A stretch of 19,214 nt of DNA from an uncultured Clostridia bacterium (GTDB lineage: Bacteria; Bacillota_A; Clostridia; Oscillospirales; Oscillospiraceae), in NCBI GenBank assembly GCA_949289625.1, contig CASEPH010000079.1:1-19214 (forward strand), written 5' to 3'. Under the pieces are notes generated by a model. It was not told where the DNA came from, searched no databases, and was given only the letters and a program-made list of their open reading frames with translations. The number at the start of each line of letters is the position of its first letter. Position 1 is the first letter of the stretch. This document shows positions 14,992 to 19,214 of the stretch, one piece after another. Made by a program: the position numbers and the translations under genes.

Positions 14992-16083
14992 ATGACCTAT
15001 CGCAATAAACTGTTACTCAAACGCGCTCTGATTATTTTGGCCATCGTGGCCGCCGTTGTGGCGGTTTTGCTGCTCATTGGCTTCACCTATCTGGGCCGGT
15101 ATGTGGTCTACACCGAGGACGGGGCCTACTTTTCTTTCAATAGTCAGCCCCCTGTCGTCTCTGAGGGAGGTACAGTGGCAGAGCTTCCCAGCAACATCGA
15201 ACTGGTAACGGGAGAACCCATCTCCACCAACGAGACCATCGGCGACAGTGAAACCGCCTTAGCAGACACCGATGTCCACGGGTATCTGGTGGACTATGCC
15301 ACCTTGGCGGATGGCACCACCCTCAACGAAATCGATCTCACTGCAGAGGTCTGCAATACCCTGGTACTGGAGATGCGTTCCGCCGATCAGCCGTTGCTCA
15401 CCACCCAGGCTGTGACGGACCTCATCGACCGGGCAAAGATCCAGGATACCTGGCTGGTGGCCATGGTCTCCTGTCTCAGTGACAGCGAGTACGCCCTGGA
15501 ACATATGGATCAGGCCATTCGGATCTCCGGCGGTGCCCTCTGGATGAGCAGCTCCGGCAGCTATTGGCTGGACCCTGGCCAGGAGCCGGTGATCCAATAT
15601 GTGGCCGACCTCATCCAGCAGCTGGCGGATATGGGCTTTGACGAGGTAATCCTGAACGACTTCTCCCTGCCCACCGGGGATAGCGTGGATTATGATTACG
15701 GCGACTCCACCAGCACCGACATCATGCTGGCGGCCTATAACAATCTGCTGGACGCCACCATGGACAGCTGCAAGCTGTCTCTCTACATAGAGGATCCTGC
15801 CTCTGGGCATCAGGCCTTTGATGCGGCAGACCGGATCTACGTCTATATGGACGATGGCGGCTCCGTGAAGGACTATGCGGAAAACCATCCGGATCAGTAT
15901 TTGGTCTTTATCACCGATTCCCATGACACCCGGTTTGATGACTACGGCAAGGTGGAGATCATCGGCGACTTTGGCAGCGACGCCCCTGTACAAACTGCCC
16001 CGGAGGGTGACACGGAAGGCACGGACGAGGACGAAGAAACGCCACCGGACGAGGAAGCACCAGAGGACGGAGATACCGAATAA
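14992..16083 (+). CDS. Membrane-anchored putative glycoside hydrolase (DUF4015-like), acidic tail
   Basis: The 363-residue product has a basic start (MTYRNKLLLKR), one membrane segment (about 12-35) and then an extracytoplasmic region. The region looks like the DUF4015 TIM-barrel family of putative glycoside hydrolases: VHGYLVDYATL, TLVLEMRSAD and especially VADLIQQLADMGFDEVILND, the strand that usually carries acidic residues. The usual FDYIRFP-like sequence is replaced by LNDFSLPTGD, so catalytic activity is uncertain. The last 25 residues are almost all Asp, Glu, Pro, Thr and Gly. ATG at 14992 lies ten bases after the prmA stop with AGGA close upstream. The function is not established; it may act on cell-wall or extracellular glycan. 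Confidence 0.65.
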   Translation: MTYRNKLLLKRALIILAIVAAVVAVLLLIGFTYLGRYVVYTEDGAYFSFNSQPPVVSEGGTVAELPSNIELVTGEPISTNETIGDSETALADTDVHGYLVDYATLADGTTLNEIDLTAEVCNTLVLEMRSADQPLLTTQAVTDLIDRAKIQDTWLVAMVSCLSDSEYALEHMDQAIRISGGALWMSSSGSYWLDPGQEPVIQYVADLIQQLADMGFDEVILNDFSLPTGDSVDYDYGDSTSTDIMLAAYNNLLDATMDSCKLSLYIEDPASGHQAFDAADRIYVYMDDGGSVKDYAENHPDQYLVFITDSHDTRFDDYGKVEIIGDFGSDAPVQTAPEGDTEGTDEDEETPPDEEAPEDGDTE

Positions 16084-16088
16084 AGCAA

Positions 16089-16118
16089 ACAGCCAGACGC
16101 GATTTTGCATCTGGCTGT
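16089..16118. terminator. Hairpin between convergent hydrolase and metallophosphoesterase genes
   Basis: ACAGCCAGA (16089-16097) pairs with TCTGGCTGT (16110-16118), with an inner GC/GC pair and loop GATTTT. On the minus strand the stem is followed by TTGCTTTATT, so it best serves the leftward metallophosphoesterase gene. The plus side ends in ATCCTCTT. Confidence 0.7.
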
Positions 16119-16124
16119 ATCCTC

Positions 16125-16811
16125 TTAAAATGGCAGCAGAAAACGCTTGGGCGGCTGAGGCGTGGGCATCTCCTTCACCTGTTGGGTACCCGGCGGTGTG
16201 GACATGGGCACGCCGGGATCGTATTCCACAATCTTATAGCCGCAGGCGTTGATCATCACCGTGTCGTTGTAGGGATAGATGGCCCTGCGGTCCATGGGGT
16301 TCTCCCCCAGATGCCGGTGACCATAAAAATGGATAGCTGGACGATAGATGTCATCCACATACCGAAAGGCCTCGAAGCCCTCATGGAACAGATCCGGTCC
16401 GTCCCCCAGACCGATGGCAGGCGCATGAGTCACAAACAGATCCAGTCCTTTAGCCCTGCGGAGCTGCGGTTCCAGCTTCCTAACTTTCTTCCACATCTGT
16501 TGGTCCGAATATTCATATGTAGTGGGTCTGGGGCTTTTGCACCCTCCCAAGCCCATGATCCGAACCCCTCGATAGACGATGACTCGACCGTCGATATTGA
16601 CACAGCCCTCCGGTGGTTCCTTTTCATAGCGTTTATCGTGATTTCCAGGCACATAGAACAGCGGACACGGGATCATGGTCACAAGGAAGGACAGGTATCT
16701 GGCGGAAAGATCTCCACAGGATATGATCATTTTCACATCCCGAAACCGCTCGGGATCAAAATGATCCCAGATGAATTTACTTTCAATATCGGAAACCACC
16801 AGTATCTTCAT
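16125..16811 (-). CDS. Metallophosphoesterase with altered first metal motif
   Basis: The 228-residue protein has calcineurin-like phosphoesterase motifs in order: VVSDIESK near the start, SCGDLSARYL, VPGNHDKRY, VTHAPAIGLGD and FYGHRHLGE. The first motif is normally DxH; here it is Asp-Ile-Glu. From memory, related clostridial proteins also carry a Glu there, so it is probably a subfamily trait rather than damage. The C-terminal 30 residues are Pro-rich. The start is ATG at 16809-16811 with GGAGGG just upstream; the longer frame to 16925 would pass through its own promoter (TTGCTT-N17-TATACT, 16846-16874). The substrate is unknown. Confidence 0.85.
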   Translation of the reverse strand: MKILVVSDIESKFIWDHFDPERFRDVKMIISCGDLSARYLSFLVTMIPCPLFYVPGNHDKRYEKEPPEGCVNIDGRVIVYRGVRIMGLGGCKSPRPTTYEYSDQQMWKKVRKLEPQLRRAKGLDLFVTHAPAIGLGDGPDLFHEGFEAFRYVDDIYRPAIHFYGHRHLGENPMDRRAIYPYNDTVMINACGYKIVEYDPGVPMSTPPGTQQVKEMPTPQPPKRFLLPF

Positions 16812-16845
16812 AGTCCCTCCACCAAGTAACGCATTAAACGGTTTG

Positions 16846-16874
16846 AGTATACCAGAAACCTCGACAAAAAGCAA
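16846..16874 (-). promoter_or_regulatory. Promoter of the metallophosphoesterase gene
   Basis: Read leftward: TTGCTT (16869-16874), a 17-base spacer and TATACT (16846-16851), about 35 bases upstream of the ATG. It is divergent from the WYL regulator gene. Confidence 0.6.
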
Positions 16875-16925
16875 GATTTCCATTTGTACTTTTTGGAAAG
16901 GCCAATGCCCAAAGGAGGCCCCCAC

Positions 16926-17897
16926 ATGGCGAAATCAGAACACACCAAGGAAAAGCTGCTGACCATCATGGACATACTCCGGCAGGAGACCGACGAAGAG
17001 CACCATCTGCCCCTCCAGGGCTTTCTGGACCGTTTGGCCCAAAAGGGCATTCCGGCGGAGCGAAAGAGCCTCTATCGGGATTTTGCGGTACTGGAGGATT
17101 ACGGCTGGGACATTCTCCATGACCGGGCCGGATACTATCTGGCCTCAGATACCTTCGAACTACCGGAACTGAAGCTATTGGCCGACGCGGTACAATGCGC
17201 CCGCTTCATCACGGAGAAGAAATCCTACGAGCTGATCGGCAAGCTGGAATCCCTCACCAGCCGCCATCGGGCCCGGCAGTTGCGGCGGCAGCTCCATCTT
17301 ATTGGCCGCTCCAAAACCCCCAACGAGCAGATCTACTACAACATCGACGCCATCTATGCCGCTATCAACCAGAACTGTGAGATCACATTCCACTACCTGG
17401 AATGGCACAGCGACGGCAAGCGCTACCGCAAGGAAAAGCTCTATCGTGCCTCCCCCTACGACCTATGCTGGGACAATGAGAATTATTATCTCATCGCCCA
17501 CACCGAACCCCGGGGCAAAACCCATTACCGGGTGGACAAGATGGCGGATATTTCGCTTTTGGAATCCCCCCGGCAGCATCCCGAGCTGTACAAGAACCTG
17601 GATATGGCCCAATATTCCAAGCAGGTATTCGGCATGTTCGGCGGCGCCCCTGTGGCTGTAACCCTGCAATTCCCAGAATCCTTGGCCGACAGCGCCGTGG
17701 ATAAATTCGGCAGCGATATCATGATGGTTCCCCGGCAGGACGGCACCTTCACCCTGACGGTGCCCGTGGCGGTATCCCCCGTGTTTTTCTCCTGGGTATT
17801 CAGCTTCGCCGGCCGGGTCAAGATTTTGGGGCCGGAGGCCGTGGTGAACCAGTATCAGGACCTTTGCCGCAGCATTCTCGATTCCTATTCCCACTAG
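16926..17897 (+). CDS. WYL-domain transcriptional regulator
   Basis: The 323-residue protein starts with a helix-turn-helix region (about 5-65, including RKSLYRDFAVLEDYGWDI, the recognition part of the DeoR/HTH_11 type). A helical linker follows, then a WYL domain (about 135-215; YRASPYDLCWDNENYYLIAH contains the core, with YYL in place of WYL) and a C-terminal WCX-like extension to the end. Such proteins bind DNA and often sense nucleic-acid or nucleotide ligands through WYL. The start ATG at 16926 has a perfect AAAGGAGG at 16911-16918, seven bases upstream; an earlier in-frame ATG at 16884 lacks such a site. It is divergent from the metallophosphoesterase gene, which could be a target, though no operator is evident. 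The hairpin at 17926-17959 follows. Confidence 0.9.
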   Translation: MAKSEHTKEKLLTIMDILRQETDEEHHLPLQGFLDRLAQKGIPAERKSLYRDFAVLEDYGWDILHDRAGYYLASDTFELPELKLLADAVQCARFITEKKSYELIGKLESLTSRHRARQLRRQLHLIGRSKTPNEQIYYNIDAIYAAINQNCEITFHYLEWHSDGKRYRKEKLYRASPYDLCWDNENYYLIAHTEPRGKTHYRVDKMADISLLESPRQHPELYKNLDMAQYSKQVFGMFGGAPVAVTLQFPESLADSAVDKFGSDIMMVPRQDGTFTLTVPVAVSPVFFSWVFSFAGRVKILGPEAVVNQYQDLCRSILDSYSH

Positions 17898-17925
17898 GCA
17901 GGCCATCAGCAGACGATAGGCAATC

Positions 17926-17959
17926 CGGCAGCCCGGGGCATTTGCTCCGGGCTGCCGGC
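17926..17959. terminator. Strong terminator between WYL regulator and gltD
   Basis: A perfect 12-bp GC-rich stem, CCGGCAGCCCGG (17926-17937) with its complement at 17948-17959, with a ten-base loop. TTGTTTAAG follows on the plus side. It lies between two convergent genes and can serve both. Confidence 0.8.
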
Positions 17960-17966
17960 TGATTGT

Positions 17967-19214
17967 TTAAGACTCTACCGCTTCTAGGTTGGAGTAGCCC
18001 ATGAGATAGGTGTCCACTTCCCGGGCCACCTCCCGGCCCTCCCGGATGCCCCAGACCACCAGGGACTGGCCCCGGCGCATATCCCCTGCGGCAAACACCT
18101 TCTCCACCGAGGTCTGATGGGTCCCCTCCATGGTGGCCACGCAGGTTCTCGGGGTCTGGGCAACCCCAAAGGCATCCGCCACATAGCTTTGGCACCCCAG
18201 GAATCCGGCGGCAATCAGCACCAGATCCACGTCCATATGGAAGGTCTCCAATTTCTCCATTTTGCCGTTTTCCCAGCTGAGATTCACAGCCGTGACGCCG
18301 GTCAAATTCCCCTGTTCGTCCTGCAGGAATTCCTCCACGGTGGTGTGATAGATCCGGGGATCCTCTCCCTGCAGGTAGATGGCCTCTTCCTGGCCATAGT
18401 CCGTTTTCAGGACATTGGGCCACTGGGGCCAGGGATTGGAGGGCAGCCGTTCCAGCGGAGGCTGATTCATCATCTCAAACTGGATCACACTGGCGCAGCC
18501 CTGCCGGATGGCAGTACCCACGCAGTCGTTGCCTGTATCGCCGCCGCCAATCACCAGCACCTTTTTCCCCTTGGCGCTGATGAACTGGCCGTCGGTGTGG
18601 TTGGAATCCAGCAGGCTCTTGGTGTTGGCCCGGAGATAGTCCACCGCGAAATGGACCCCTTTGGCCTCCCGGCCAGGCACCGCCAGATCTCTGGGATTGG
18701 AGGCGCCGCAGCATAGAATCACCGCGTCATGGGAGGCAACGATCTCTTCAGCAGATACGGTATTCCCCACATCTGCATTCACCACGAACTCCACACCCTC
18801 CTCCTGCATCAGGTGGATCCGGCGCATCACCACGGATTTATCCAACTTCATGTTGGGGATTCCGTACATCAGAAGGCCACCGGGCCGGTCGAACCGTTCA
18901 TAGACGGTGACGGTATGCCCCCGGCGGTTGAGCTGATCCGCCGCAGCCAGCCCTGCAGGACCAGAGCCGATCACCGCAATCCGCTTGCCAGTGCGAACCT
19001 TGGGAATTCGAGGCCGCACCAGCCCCTTGTTGAATGCGTTCTCAATGATGGCCAGCTCATTGTTGTGGCAGGTCACCGCCTCCCCGTGGATATTGCAGGA
19101 ACAGGCCTTCTCGCAGGGCGAAGGGCAGACCCGGCCGGTAAATTCGGGAAAATTGTTGGTGATCCGCAGCCGGTAGTAGGCCTGCTCCCAGTTTCCCTCG
19201 TAGATTAAATCGTT
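17967..19214 (-). CDS. gltD: Glutamate synthase small (beta) subunit, 5' end outside window
   Basis: The frame runs leftward from beyond the right edge to TAA at 17967-17969. The visible 415 residues begin [16 protein letters not shown] and include [20 protein letters not shown], the Cys-rich motif of the iron-sulfur region. The FAD-binding motif is [19 protein letters not shown], the NADPH-binding motif is [15 protein letters not shown], and the C-terminal flavin motif is [18 protein letters not shown]. The subunit passes electrons from NADPH to the large subunit, which makes glutamate from glutamine and 2-oxoglutarate. Only roughly the first 60-70 residues are missing. The GTG at 19076 is an internal codon, not the start, since homology continues upstream of it. 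The large subunit gene is probably to the right, outside the window. Confidence 0.93.
   Translation of the reverse strand, partial: NDLIYEGNWEQAYYRLRITNNFPEFTGRVCPSPCEKACSCNIHGEAVTCHNNELAIIENAFNKGLVRPRIPKVRTGKRIAVIGSGPAGLAAADQLNRRGHTVTVYERFDRPGGLLMYGIPNMKLDKSVVMRRIHLMQEEGVEFVVNADVGNTVSAEEIVASHDAVILCCGASNPRDLAVPGREAKGVHFAVDYLRANTKSLLDSNHTDGQFISAKGKKVLVIGGGDTGNDCVGTAIRQGCASVIQFEMMNQPPLERLPSNPWPQWPNVLKTDYGQEEAIYLQGEDPRIYHTTVEEFLQDEQGNLTGVTAVNLSWENGKMEKLETFHMDVDLVLIAAGFLGCQSYVADAFGVAQTPRTCVATMEGTHQTSVEKVFAAGDMRRGQSLVVWGIREGREVAREVDTYLMGYSNLEAVES

Noticed and set aside
1..19214. CRISPR array, tRNA, rRNA, transposase or prophage genes
   Set aside because: I looked for repeat-spacer patterns, cloverleaf-like or rRNA-like sequence and typical mobile-element proteins and found none.

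Overview
The window looks like chromosomal DNA of a Gram-positive, probably gut-type Clostridia (Oscillospiraceae-like; the family is an inference). The clues are S-layer-homology (SLH) surface proteins with a Cys-containing linker, AGGAGG-type ribosome binding sites with some GTG and TTG starts, a YfmF/YfmH peptidase pair next to lgt, a class B sortase, an AgrC-like GHKL kinase remnant and a WYL regulator. No tRNA, rRNA, CRISPR array, transposase or integrase was seen.

Left part (1 to about 5280) is accessory cell-surface DNA with signs of rearrangement. It holds the 3' end of an SGNH-hydrolase/SLH protein, then a large beta-helix/SLH open frame with no signal peptide and no ribosome binding site. 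An opposite-strand fragment of a GHKL histidine kinase follows, and then a class B sortase gene broken by a one-base frameshift in an A6 tract. Two hairpins with the same core (GCGGACTAC/GTAGTCCGC) lie at 1139-1182 and 5224-5270 and bracket the block from the beta-helix gene to the sortase. The SLH regions of the two surface proteins form direct repeats 2621 bases apart.

Middle part (5315-10220). A leftward NAD-salvage operon (nicotinamidase, nicotinate phosphoribosyltransferase, nitroreductase) starts from a good promoter at 7863-7891. It is divergent from tex, which has its own promoter at 7936-7964. A hairpin at 10185-10220 separates tex from the convergent lgt.

Right part (10230-19214). 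A leftward operon runs yfmF, yfmH, lgt with overlapping or nearly touching genes. It is divergent from prmA, which is followed at once by a membrane-anchored putative glycoside hydrolase (DUF4015-like). A metallophosphoesterase converges on that gene and is divergent from a WYL-domain regulator. The 3' part of gltD (glutamate synthase small subunit) runs leftward off the right edge.

The core genes cover housekeeping roles: NAD recycling, lipoprotein maturation, ribosomal protein methylation and nitrogen assimilation. I do not see a complete new system. The most unusual part is the left block, which combines a leaderless surface-protein cassette, a decapitated kinase, a frameshifted sortase and matching palindromes.
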